In this document: one piece after another, positions 1 to 10,264 of the stretch
Position numbering within the stretch: the first letter of the stretch is position 1
Layout: each line of letters begins with the position of its first letter
From: Cacajao melanocephalus
Lineage: Eukaryota > Chordata > Mammalia > Primates > Pitheciidae
Direction: 5' to 3'
Assembly: GCA_963573385.1 (NCBI GenBank)
Contig: CAUYLG010021491.1
Span: 1 to 64,000 of the forward strand
DNA: 64,000 nucleotides
Position numbers and translations under genes: made by a program
Notes under the pieces: generated by a model
Told to the model about the DNA's origin: nothing
Seen by the model: only the letters and a program-made list of their open reading frames with translations
Database searches by the model: none

Positions 1-152
1 CAGAAAATCAAACACCACATGTTCTCACTCATAGGCGGGTGTTGAACAATCAGAACACATGGACACAGGGAGGGGAGCATGTGTGTACCTATGCAACAAT
101 CCTGCATGATCTGCACATGTACCCCAGAACCTAAAGTACAATAAAAGAAAAA
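1..152 (+). repeat. LINE-1 3' end (primate L1PA/L1PB type), partial
   Basis: The piece shows the L1 3' UTR hallmarks in order: a phrase about 'catgttctcactcatagg', then 'gaacacatggacacagg', then 'gcacatgtaccccagaacct', and an A-rich tail near 140-152. The element runs off the left edge. About 100 bases expected between the 'ggacacagg' block and the terminal block are missing, so this copy carries an internal deletion. It is a retrotransposon remnant with no coding capacity in the window. Confidence 0.9.
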
Positions 153-414
153 AAATTCTGTAGTTCAGATTGTCAACTACCCAATCTACACTTCAGTTAA
201 TGAATGGCTTTGCAGTTTTAAGTGTATTTTACGTGTCTCTTCATGAACCTTTGTTGTAGCAGGTTTGCATGTAGTCTGAGTGGAAACAGCTCTTAAATCT
301 CAGGCACTGATTTCAGTCGAGTTTTGCTGCATCAAAACTCAGAAGCATGCCAAGGTCTAGATATTAGGGACCACGGTTTCAGATAGATGGGGATCAAGAT
401 ACTGAAGTTTAAGT
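153..414. other. Unassigned spacer
   Basis: No repeat, open frame or motif was recognised between the L1 tail and the MIR. Confidence 0.5.
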
Positions 415-542
415 TTTGAGGCTGCTGCTTACTGGCTGTATGACTTTGGGCAAGGTCAAGGCTTATTTTCCTCATCTGTAAATGTATAGGGTAAGTCTTA
501 CCTTATAAGGGGCATAATGAGGATATAACAAAATAGCTTTTG
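415..542 (+). repeat. MIR SINE fragment
   Basis: It contains the MIR core in sense order: 'cttactggctgtatgacttt', then 'gggcaagg', 'ttttcctcatctgtaaatg' and 'ataatgaggat'. It is a tRNA-derived SINE of the early mammalian radiation. The 5' tRNA-like part is poorly preserved. Confidence 0.8.
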
Positions 543-577
543 TCCAAAGTAGGAATGTAAAGACTGTTACTATTTCT

Positions 578-742
578 AGGACTGCGAGCTTCATGGAGAC
601 AAGAAACTGTGCTTTTTTTCTCCTTCTGGTGAATGAATTCCATTGTAGCTTTGACTGTGGTTGAATCACCTATGAAAGCCAGCGTCTTCAGCATCTAGCA
701 CATAGTGGACACTCAGCAAATGACAACTGAATGAACAAACTA
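578..742 (+). repeat. L2 LINE 3' end fragment
   Basis: It opens with a match to the L2 3' phrase for 'actgtgagctccttgag' (here 'actgcgagcttcatggag') and closes with 'catctagcacatagtggac' and 'aatgaacaaac', the typical L2 terminus. About 60 bases in the middle (roughly 620-680) fit the consensus poorly and may be an insertion or simply diverged. Confidence 0.65.
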
Positions 743-3700
743 ATTACTCTACCTTGAGCAGTGACTTGTGTGACCTCTGGCAATTGGTTCACCATCTGAA
801 TCCCTCAGCTAGATACCTTCCCCCAGTGCTGCTCCTCCATTGACAGGCATTCCGCAGGGGTCAATTGTTTCCCAGCCAGAGCCGGCACCGGCACTGATGT
901 CTGCCATTATCACTGGAGAGGCCCCGGGACTCACTCGATGCTATCTCACTGGGATGACTGAGAAGTAGGAGAAAATCAAGCCAAAGGAAACACTTGTCTA
1001 AGTGTTTCCTAATCTGTTTCTTGGTATCTTCCTTGCTTCCCTGGTCCTCCCAGCCCCAGACCTCCTTGTCTTCTCTCTTCCATCCAGAAAGACACACATG
1101 CCCCTTCTAAGTATCACTTTAGGGCCAAAGTCTAAAGTCTTCTCTTAGCTGAAATTCACTGTGCACTTGCCACTTGGCAGAGACTGCAAACAGCTCAGTG
1201 GGTGTTTTTATAGTCAGCATTAAAAAAATAATTGCCACACCACTATTAAAGTTTTCCTCATTGTTGTAACTATTGGCAAAGGCAAATGTCTGGGGAGATT
1301 GACTGCCTGAAAAGCTTCATTATGCCGCAAGAATGTTTTTGATGAAATTTCAACAGCTCCTGACTGTCAACTTTACCATGTGTGTTTTTTTTTTTAAAGT
1401 TCCCCCACCCTTCTCTAATAGGTCTTCCAATTCATGAAAACATTTAGGTCAGTTGTTGAATAACTGAATCTTTCCAAGTTATTAGCAGGTAGAATTACCA
1501 GGTAGCAGGCAGTGTTTGCTTGTAATCCATCAATAGTAGTTGCAGTGGGGCTAATTGTCATCTTGAGTGGCCCTGCAACCACATCTAATTAAAAATGTCA
1601 ACAGAGAGTTATTTCTGTCCTTTGTTCCCACTGCTAGGTTATATGTTTTCAGAAATCCAGGCTCAAAGTAAGACAGATATTTGGAACATGTGAATTTACA
1701 GGAAAAGTCTTCCCCTGCAACCCAAAGTACATAAAAGCATTCAGGCCTCATTCCTCTATCCTCCTGACTTCATGTGTTTCCATCCGTTTATATATTCAAG
1801 ACAGATATACAATATCCGATAAATGCAAGAGAGACATGAAGCCTTCTCCTAAGCAGCAAAGTTATACTTTTCCAACTGGACTGGGAGCCAGGCTGAAGGG
1901 ACAGAGACAGGAGTCTCCTAAGACTCACTAACACTTGCCTAGTAATGGCAGTGGCTGCTACGACTGCTAGGTTTCTTGCCTTTGATTCATATTCTTTCTT
2001 TCTTAATGCTTCACTGAACAGTTTTCCAGTTCAGGATACGTAGATCTGCCAAAACTACAAGGCCTAGATTGCATATAGAACGTGCTTAGATTTACAGAGC
2101 AAAGGAGCAGGAACACATTTTTCCATCAACAGAGTCTGGATCTTGGCTAATTTAAAGTTTTGTGACTGTTCTTGGGATCAGTCCTGGGTCAAGCCACTGT
2201 GAGGTCAAGCTGACTACTTCACTCTCATAAATACTTTCTTTGAAATCTCTTTGAATGAAGAAAATCATTTCTTGTTTTATATTTAGAGACAGGATCCCAT
2301 TTTCTTTCTTTCATTCTTTTTTTGTTGTTTTTTCATCCCGACTCACATATAGAATCAAGATGTTGGGTTCCAGAAGCCCATATGCGAATTCACAGATGGC
2401 TTTTAAGGATAAATTTTTTTCTTGCCATTTGCATTATTTAGGTAATGTGCTTTATTTTCCAATGCAGAATAAAAAACACTCTAAATAGACATCAGTGTCA
2501 TATGGTGCCTAACGAATTCTTCAGGTACTGCAATCAATATCGTTTGGTGATGGTAGTGAATGAGACACAAATATTACCATGAGGTTTTTCTTGGACTTGC
2601 TTTTTGGAAGATTTCATTTAAAGTTGAATTCTAAAATGTTGAGAATACAACAGCTGGTATTCAAGGTTTGTTTTGAATTTATATCTAATCAAGATAATAG
2701 AGTCTCTTCATAGGTAAAAGCAAAACTAGGATGCCAAAAAAAAAGTAATGTACTTATAACCAATGCATTCTATTGACATATTTTAACTTTAATATTAATC
2801 GATGTTGTACTAGAAAGGAAACAAGAGAGCATGCAGAGAACCAAGGCTTTTGTTAGGTATTGCCAGACGCATTCAAAATCTATTTGGTTTTTGTAGGTCA
2901 TCATGCAAAGCGAAAACCAACCATGAGAAAGAAAACTCACTGGAAACTTGCCTCTGTAACATTCATATGATTAAAAATCGACTTCCCCCACACCCACATC
3001 TTTTATTAGACAGCCACCAGCAAATACACAGGTGATCCCTGTAACTTTTGGTATAAAGAACAGAAAATGTGTTACAAGCCTACCCACGATATAACTAAGC
3101 TTCATTGCATAAGTCCCACTCTTATGGGGATTTTCAACAAATTCTGTGGCAACCTGACAGATGTGTCATAATGTCTAATCCCTTTAAAACCCCAAAGCTC
3201 TTAGAAAGTGGATGTTTTAAAAAAGCAGTTTGGAAAACATGCTGTTCTTGTCTTGAGCTTTTTCCTTCAGTATCTATACTGCCCCCCAACCCCTTCCTTC
3301 TGCAAAGTACTGTAAAACAGGCAAGATATAAATCTAGCATTGAAATAGTACTAGGGAAACAGGAGCTAGATGGGATTTTGCTGCAGCTGAAACAATACAA
3401 ACAGGAAGAGGTGAACCTAAATGAGCTGGCCTTTCCCCAGCTAAAACCCCAAAGCTCTACCATTTGATAAGAAAACTGCTTCAACTGAACCGCTCAGGGC
3501 AGCACACCTGCATACCTGAGTTAAAGAAATACGTTCCAGATTGGAGTCTGGGAGGGCAAGAGAATAAAAGTAGGGATATTCTCATAATGAAAGAAATAAT
3601 ACCTGCCCCTCCCCCCTCAAAGATCCTCCCCAACCTGCTCAGTGTTTTGAGCTCAGGTCCGTATTTCTAAATTATATAAATCCATGCTTACAGTACAGCA

Positions 3701-4904
3701 TGGTGCCAGATTCAGTGGAGGCCAGGAGATGCTTTCATGGAGTGAAGTGACACCCTTGGAATTGCACACGGTTGTGAGGTCTGCTTCTCAGACATTTGGA
3801 CAACTGCCATGAGGAAGGGAGGGAGGAAATTGGGCCAGTTTGCCTTCTGTTACAGACCAGCCTTTTGGATGACAGAATTCTTTCCAATCAAAATGCCATG
3901 GATTACTCCCTGCTGTGAGCTAATAGGGTGCTAATTAGCATATTTCATTTACTTACTTAACTGGGATAGAAACCATTGGGCACGTGGCCCACTTAGAATG
4001 GTTTCCTGGGGAAGCTATGAACTGTTCTAAGCGTTACCTTCATGCATTAAGACAACGAGTTCACAGAAGCACAATACCAGGCATCCCCCCTTCCTTCTCC
4101 CATCACACCTCCCTCTCCCCCAGACATACACAGGCAGTACAGACAGGGGCTTGAGTCTAATCTGGTCTCACTTAAATAAGAATCTGAAATGAGAAATGAA
4201 ATTGCATGGCCATTTCTCACGGTTCATCTCCATGAATGGTTTTTGGCAACTGCATGGACCATTCTTGACTTGCTGCTTCACCTGTAATGATGACTCTTGG
4301 GTATCAGCAGAAGCAGCGGCCTCTCCTGATCTCTTTATCACTCACTCTCAGACCGGGAGCCAAATTCACACAGCAAGGGACGACTGTTGCTGGGTCCCAG
4401 GGCCCTCTCTGGACTATTACTTGGGAAATCTTAAAACACCTGTTTGACACAGTTTTCTTTTTACTTTGGGAACAACTCACTTTATAATTCTCAAGCTGCA
4501 CTAAAGTACTTTTAGGTTCTTTGGAGTTCCATATCTGTTAATCTCTCTAATGGCATATTTTCAGTTTGTTCAGGGACAAATTATTAACAATGTGCAATGA
4601 AAACAAAGCAGCCAAAACCTACTATCCAAAGAGGGATGTATCACAATCTCAAATTGCTTCCTGTGGTGTGGGGCCCGTGTGCTAAACAGTAATACCAAAG
4701 GGCTGAAACATAGGCAGTCAGTGTTCTGCAAAGAACTCTGCTTGAGTGGGCAAAGAGAGAGAGAGAGAAAAGAAAAAGGCAACCTTACACAGTAGAGGTA
4801 TTTTTCTACAACAGGGTAGAAATAAATATGTGTAAGGGCTTTTGTGGTATTTCTGCATAATCTTTATTTCTGAAGCCTCAGTTAATGGCACCATGATACT
4901 CTTA
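743..4904. other. Repeat-poor, no gene recognised
   Basis: This is over 4 kb with no repeat I can name. The longest open frames (120 codons on the plus strand at 3105-3467, 116 on the minus strand over the same bases) overlap each other and show no domain. Short T and A runs occur near 1387 and 2736. A 17-base exact repeat lies at 3185-3201 and 3442-3458. Purine-rich and pyrimidine-rich patches near 4080-4130 and 4750-4780 are simple sequence. Confidence 0.5.
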
Positions 4905-5365
4905 GTTGTCCAAGCCTAAAAATCTTGGAGTCATTAATAGTTTCTCTTATTCCAAGCAGTCACTGAGTCTTGTCATTTTTACTTCCTGATGCTTCTCAGC
5001 TGTGTCTTCCTTGCTTTTCCATTGTTACTGCCTAGTTCAGGATAAGTCACCTGCCACCTAGACCCTTGCTACTTAAAACGTTCTCCATGGACTGGAGCAT
5101 AAGCCTCACTTGGGAGTCGGCTATAATTCAATGACTCTCTTACTCTCAGGACAAATCACACTTTGCCTTTTAATAAGACCCACAGGTGATTCATCAGTCC
5201 ATTAAAATCTGAGGAGCAGTGAGCTAGGCCACCATAGGCTGCCATCTTGCTTGCTTCTGCCATCTATTTCCTCTCTGCCTCCTATACACATCCTCATGGT
5301 CCACAGATCTGATTATGATATTCTTCTGCTTAAATGTTTCCATAGCAATCCATAATCTACCAAAT
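4905..5365 (+). repeat. L2 LINE, internal 3' region, split by MER5A
   Basis: The order of blocks follows the L2 consensus: 'aaaatcttggagtcat', 'cagtcactgagtcttgtca', 'actgcctagttcagg', then after an interruption 'cacagatctgattatgat' and 'ctgcttaaatgtttccatag'. The split occurs at about 5069, where a MER5A has inserted. It is an old, inactive LINE fragment. Confidence 0.75.
5069..5224 (+). mobile_element. MER5A-like hAT-Charlie MITE, nested in L2
   Basis: It carries the MER5A tail 'cccacaggtgattcatcag' followed by 'cattaaaatctgaggag', and a left part with 'gcctcacttgggag' matching the 'atcacctgggag' block. The L2 consensus continues on both sides, so the element interrupted an existing L2. 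It is non-autonomous and depends on hAT transposase supplied elsewhere. I could not resolve an 8-bp target-site duplication with confidence. Confidence 0.7.
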
Positions 5366-6309
5366 AAAATTATGTAGCAGCTATGATATTTTCAGTCCAC
5401 AATAACAGGCAGCCATAAAGCATAGCTTTATTTTTCTGTATAGAACATAGCTTCTATGTCAGGTTTTCTATGCTGTCTGATGTTGGGAAATTTCCTAGTT
5501 AATTGTAGATGACCCACAGTTACTTCATGTTATCTCCGCCATTTCACATTTAAACGTAGTTGATCATGATTTGCTATTCTTTACTTTTCACCTCGTAGTG
5601 ACATCAAAAATCCTGGGGATCGCTATAGTTTTCTGGTATCATCTGGAAGTTCATTGGCTATTTGCTGGTGCTTCTCCACGCTGGAGCAGGTCTCAAGGCA
5701 CCGTCTTCACTCCATGCTGATGTTCACCAAGTGGCCAGACCCACATGTTTCCATATGGTCTCTGATTTTACCATCTTTGCTGCTTTCTCTTCTGGCATAT
5801 CTTTATGACAACCTTTGGGCTAGCTAACTTTCTTTCCTTTTTAGTTGACGTATGAACCCATCTTGGGGGATACAGAAAGACTCGACTGTTCTTTGTGGCC
5901 AAGAGAGATGCAGTGGGGCTGCCCAGATCCTCTGTAACCCATATACACCCCCAGCTATTATTCTCCAGCATTTGTGTCTAGGCACCTGAAGTTTCTAATG
6001 TACTTTTCAGCTTTTCTTCTTCTTCTACCACCCCAAATTTTACTCTGTGCCCTATCAAATGAAACACAGATTTCTCTGTGTCTTCAGTCTCTTTATAGAA
6101 CATCTCCTTCACTTTAGCCTAAAGGCTCATAATAAATAAATAAATTAGTAATAATGCTATTCTACCAAGTACTTAACCATCTTGAGGCCTTGAAACTCTG
6201 GGCCTACCAATATTGCCAGCAATATACCATAGAGAAAACTCAACTCATATGGTTTTATGTGGATCACTTAGTGTCTTTGCATCCGCATGTAAAATGCTTA
6301 TGGGAATTA
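5366..6309. other. Unassigned
   Basis: No repeat or gene was recognised. A minus-strand frame of 67 codons at 5768-5971 has no visible domain. An A-rich simple patch lies near 6130-6145. Confidence 0.45.
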
Positions 6310-6911
6310 TGAAAGGAAAATAAATCTCAGGACCCCCAAATCAGTAAGCCAAAGGGAAAACTCAAGCTGGGAACTGCTTAGGGCAAATCTGCCTCCCATC
6401 CTATTCCTAAAAATGATAACTACCAAAATAAAAAAGCTGCATACTTTGTTTGCAATTTGACCAAAATGAAATTCCTGTGGACAAAGAACAGATGGAACTC
6501 AAAGTCATCCCTCTGCTCACATGACAAATGCCTTTCTAATTGCTTCCTTTGCCTTATTGTTTCACTAAGCTAGCCTAAGGCACAAGTGGCTATTCCAGTA
6601 AATCGTGTATTCAGTGAAAGGTGAATCAGAAACTCAGAAGAATGCAACTGTTTCTCCTTTATCTACCTATGACCTGGAAACCCCCTCCTCTCTTCAAATT
6701 GTCTTACCTTTCTGGACCAAATTAATGTACATCTTACATATATTGACTGGTCTCATGTCTCCCTAAAATGTGTAAAACCAAGTTGTGCCCTGACCACCTT
6801 GGGCGCATGTCATCAGGACCTCCTGAGGCTGCGTCACAGGCGCTTTCTTAACCTTGGCAAAATAAACTTTCTAAATTAATTGAGACCTATCTCAGATACT
6901 CTTGGTTTACA
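6310..6911 (+). mobile_element. Solo LTR of an endogenous retrovirus (ERV1-like, family uncertain)
   Basis: The unit starts TG and ends CA, about 600 bases, typical of a retroviral LTR. Internal landmarks are 'aatctcaggacccccaaa' near the start, 'gggcgcatgtcatcaggacc' and 'ctcctgaggctgcgtcacag', then a polyadenylation-type 'aaaataaactttctaaatt' close to the 3' end and a terminal 'gagacctatctcagatac'. No internal retroviral genes adjoin it, so it is a solo LTR left after recombination. The family name could not be fixed from memory, and no clean target duplication was seen. Confidence 0.75.
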
Positions 6912-9134
6912 GAATAATACTCTTGGCCAGATAATTATGATGTACTTTGAGACCCTGGGAGAGAAAAACCATAAGTAGCCTTTGCATTTCTCAATTTGTC
7001 CTATTTTGTCCAGAAATGTTCTCCTATTTTATTTTCACGTATCTTATTTCACCTATTAAATATTAGGCAACCCATCAGGAAGGGACTATTTCTTTATTTT
7101 ATGTCTTCATAGTAATTAGCACAATATTACGTAAACAGTCAATACCTATTGAATGCATATCAAATTGATAAATATATAGAATTCTACTCCTGTATTTGCT
7201 GAACTATGTGAAATGCTCTCTGTCTCTGGGAAGTCTATGATACAGCTTGTTGCTTTATTCAAGAGTGTCTAATTTTAATATCACAGCTGTTTCTTAATTT
7301 AAACCACTAATACATGGCTTCAGAATTACAGCGGTACTTTGTCAGAGGTTAACATCAAGTGTTTTTATTGAAGGCAACATCCTTCAAAATGAAACATCAC
7401 ATATTCAACAACAATGTATTATCCTCTCATTCAGGAATGTATTAGTTAAGTTGTTAATAAATTAATCAGTGAATGTTCTTATTATTCACTGATTGATTTA
7501 AACCCTTCCCAGAGCACTTCTTTTGGAATTCTTACTTAATTTCTCAAGTTCTGATCTGAAGTCTTCATCTCCTTAAAGCCTAAAACCTTTTATGTTGATC
7601 CCAAATGGTTGTGATTCTGTCTTTTCAAACATTTACAATATTCTCTCTTATAGAAATTTACTATTTTCCTGATTTGAAATTCTCTTCAGAGTAGAAAGAG
7701 TATGGTCCTTTTTTTTGCGGCCTACAAAATGCCGTACAGTAAATGTCCTGTAACGATTTGAGTCTGATCAACTGAAATAACAGGACATTCCAGTTTCATT
7801 TTTGAACATGTGATATTATTTCTTGCTGGAAATATGGGAACTATCAATAAATACTTTGGCATTGTAGCCCACGTCTCCTCCTAAGAATTCTTCCCAATAA
7901 CTGAGGTCTCCAAAACATCAGCAAGTATGCTGTTTGATAGAAACTTATAGGAAGAAGGGAAAGAATAATTTCTGATTTATTAATTACTGCCAGGCTGCTC
8001 TGAGCTCAAAGTGTTGGCGAGAATTTATGATTCATTCAAAATAAATGTATAATAATACAGTTATTTATAAATGTTTTATTGCCAATGCCTTAAATCATAA
8101 ACGTATCCACATTTGGTATCTATTCTGCTCTTCTAAGTATCCGTGTAGTTTCTACTGGAAAAGTAGCCATGGATTTTATGAACTGGTAAGCAGTAATTGG
8201 ATTCAAGTTCCAAATCGAGGAAATTTTCCCTAAAGAGAAATCTACTTTTCTAACTGGACACTATCAGTTATGACATACAAAACCCTGGTGAAAACACTTA
8301 AAAATCCTATTGCAACTAGGTTTTCAATTTTAGGGAACACACTGAATAACAGTTGTGACTATCTTTCATATGTTATAGAAATAAGATGGAACGTGTTTAG
8401 GGCAAATAAGAGGCAAAATAGTGTCATTATTAAATGTACGGAGCTAGCTCTCAAGTATCAGTGGGCTGGGGTTTCTCTGGTTTACTCAGAATAAGCCCTG
8501 AGAAAGTATGTGAAAAAGCAAGTCAGATTTCTAAGTCTAGCTCTCTGGGTTATGCTCTTTCTAACGGACCAACTATTAAAGCTGGTCATGAAATCTACAT
8601 GAATCTAGCATTTCCTTAGTAATCCAGTTTTCTTGATGGGCCGATTATGGGGGAGATGTTTTGGGGGAAAAAGAACACTGTACTTGGGAGACCAAAAGCA
8701 CTGATGGAAAACTATGCATATCCCTCTCCAGCATCTGTCTGAGGCTCAACAGCTATGTATGGGCTTAGAGGAAAGCCAGACTATCTTTCATGAAACCTCG
8801 TACTCAGAAACTTCATTAAAAGATGATTTGATTCCTCAGCTTACCAATGGGTTTCCTAGCGGTCGTTCTGAGGACATCTTATTTCCTATTGTAAGAAATA
8901 TAAGAGGGAGAAGGTCATATGGCTGTAAGCCATTGTTGCTGTTGCAGGGAATGTTGTGATTTGTGAAGTGCAGTAAGTTATATAAACCAAGGATGTGGTC
9001 CAGGATGGCTGTCTTCAGGAGTTCGGAAATTTAGTTAGTCTTCAGTTCTCTGGTTAATTAGTTAATTGTTAGAGGACGGTGAGCAATATACCAGTATATC
9101 AAAACTTGGAGAATTTTAGCCAGTTATTTAAAAT
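6912..9134. other. Repeat-poor, no gene recognised
   Basis: No repeat was named here. It contains a short near-perfect inverted repeat at 7458-7500 (listed separately) and several small overlapping frames at 8045-8959 without domains. Confidence 0.45.
7458..7500. repeat. Short inverted repeat (17-base arms, 9-base loop)
   Basis: The left arm 7458-7474 and right arm 7484-7500 pair at 16 of 17 positions around the loop 7475-7483. In single-stranded DNA or RNA this would form a compact hairpin. No transposon family was recognised from it. Confidence 0.8.
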
Positions 9135-9183
9135 GTCATTACTTTTAATGGCAAAACCCACAATTACTTTTGCACCAACCTAA
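9135..9183 (+). mobile_element. MADE1 mariner MITE, one half only
   Basis: The bases include 'ggcaaaacccacaattac' and end in 'ttttgcaccaacctaa', the 3' half of the roughly 80-bp MADE1 palindrome. The left terminal inverted repeat is missing. Complete MADE1 copies give rise to the primate miR-548 family. This copy keeps one arm and a short stub of the other, so it should not fold into a full precursor. Confidence 0.85.
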
Positions 9184-9873
9184 TACAGGGTTGGAAACGT
9201 TCTAGGAGCTGCAGTTGAGTATTCTGTAGCATGACAGTCCGTGAAAGCAGGAAATCTTTTTGTCAAACAAGGGTGGCTGGGCAGGTTGGTGAAGGTGAAG
9301 TAGATGAAATCCCTCTCATATTTTAGTTTCCAAAATAGGGCCTTTATCCATTCTTTTGGAGTACCTGATACTTGTGAAATGGAAAAGTGCTAAAAAAAAA
9401 AAAAATGATGACCTTCTCCTCTCCCCTGGAATTCCAGAACAATCTCACCTTTTGCATCTAATAGCCTACAATGGGACAAGCTCAGAAGCCACATGGAATT
9501 TGGAGGGGTTAGGTTTCCAGAAGAATATCAACTTGATTGAAAACTTAGGTTCCCAGTGCTAACCTTCTTCAGCCCCACGTCATTATACTGGGGAATGAAT
9601 AAAGTTTGGGATAGAGATGAATAAGGTCTTTCTTCCCTAGGATGCAGCAATGGTTTATGGTCCAAACCAACAAACATAAAATTATTGGAGAAAAATATAC
9701 AAAACAATGGAGAATAAGTGGATGGAAGACAGTGACCTGTGAACTCTGTAGTGACAGGATGGTTTTGTTGCCCTGAGCCCACTTACACTAAAGCTGATGA
9801 TACCATAGGCAAAACCCCTCCCCAGACTTTTTGGTTGACAGAAGTTCTAGTTCTCCACCTCAGGGTTTTCAAA
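9184..9873. other. Unassigned
   Basis: No repeat or gene was recognised. A 14-base A run lies at 9392-9405. Open frames of 68 codons on the plus strand and 84 on the minus strand show no domain. Confidence 0.45.
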
Positions 9874-9875
9874 TA

Positions 9876-10262
9876 CAGTCATGTGTTAAAAGATGGAGAT
9901 ATATTCTGAGAAATGCATGATTAGGGGATTTCATCACAGATGTAGTATTTGTGATGTACCCTATATATAATACACACAAACCTAGATGGTATAGCCTGCT
10001 ACCCAGCTAGGCTAATGGTAGAGCCTATTGCTCCAAGGCCAGTTTTTCCTAGGCTACAAACCTGTGCAGCATACTGTAGACAACAGTAACACAGTGGTAC
10101 TTTTGTATCTATACCTATTCAAACATAGAAGAGGAAATGTGTTTTGCTGTGACATTTCATCACTAGGCCATAGAAAATTTTCAGTTCCATTATTTTGTTA
10201 TGGGACTACTGTCCTTTATGTAGTTTGCCATTGACTGAATGTCATTATGTGGTATATGACTG
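9876..10262 (+). mobile_element. Tigger-type (Tc1/mariner) MITE, full length
   Basis: The element begins 'cagtcatgtg' and ends with the approximate inverse 'tatgactg'. It is flanked on both sides by TA (9874-9875 and 10263-10264), the target duplication of Tc1/mariner elements. Inside are recognisable landmarks of a common human MITE: 'aaacctagatggtatagcct', 'cctaggctacaaacctgt' and 'gcagcatactgtagac'. At 387 bp it cannot encode a transposase. The exact family name is uncertain. An open frame at 10028-10234 is part of the element, not a gene. Confidence 0.8.
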
Positions 10263-10264
10263 TA

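Noticed and set aside
3105..3484. Open frames of 120 (plus) and 116 (minus) codons over the same bases
   Set aside because: Opposite-strand openness over the same bases points to composition, not to a gene. No family was recognised.
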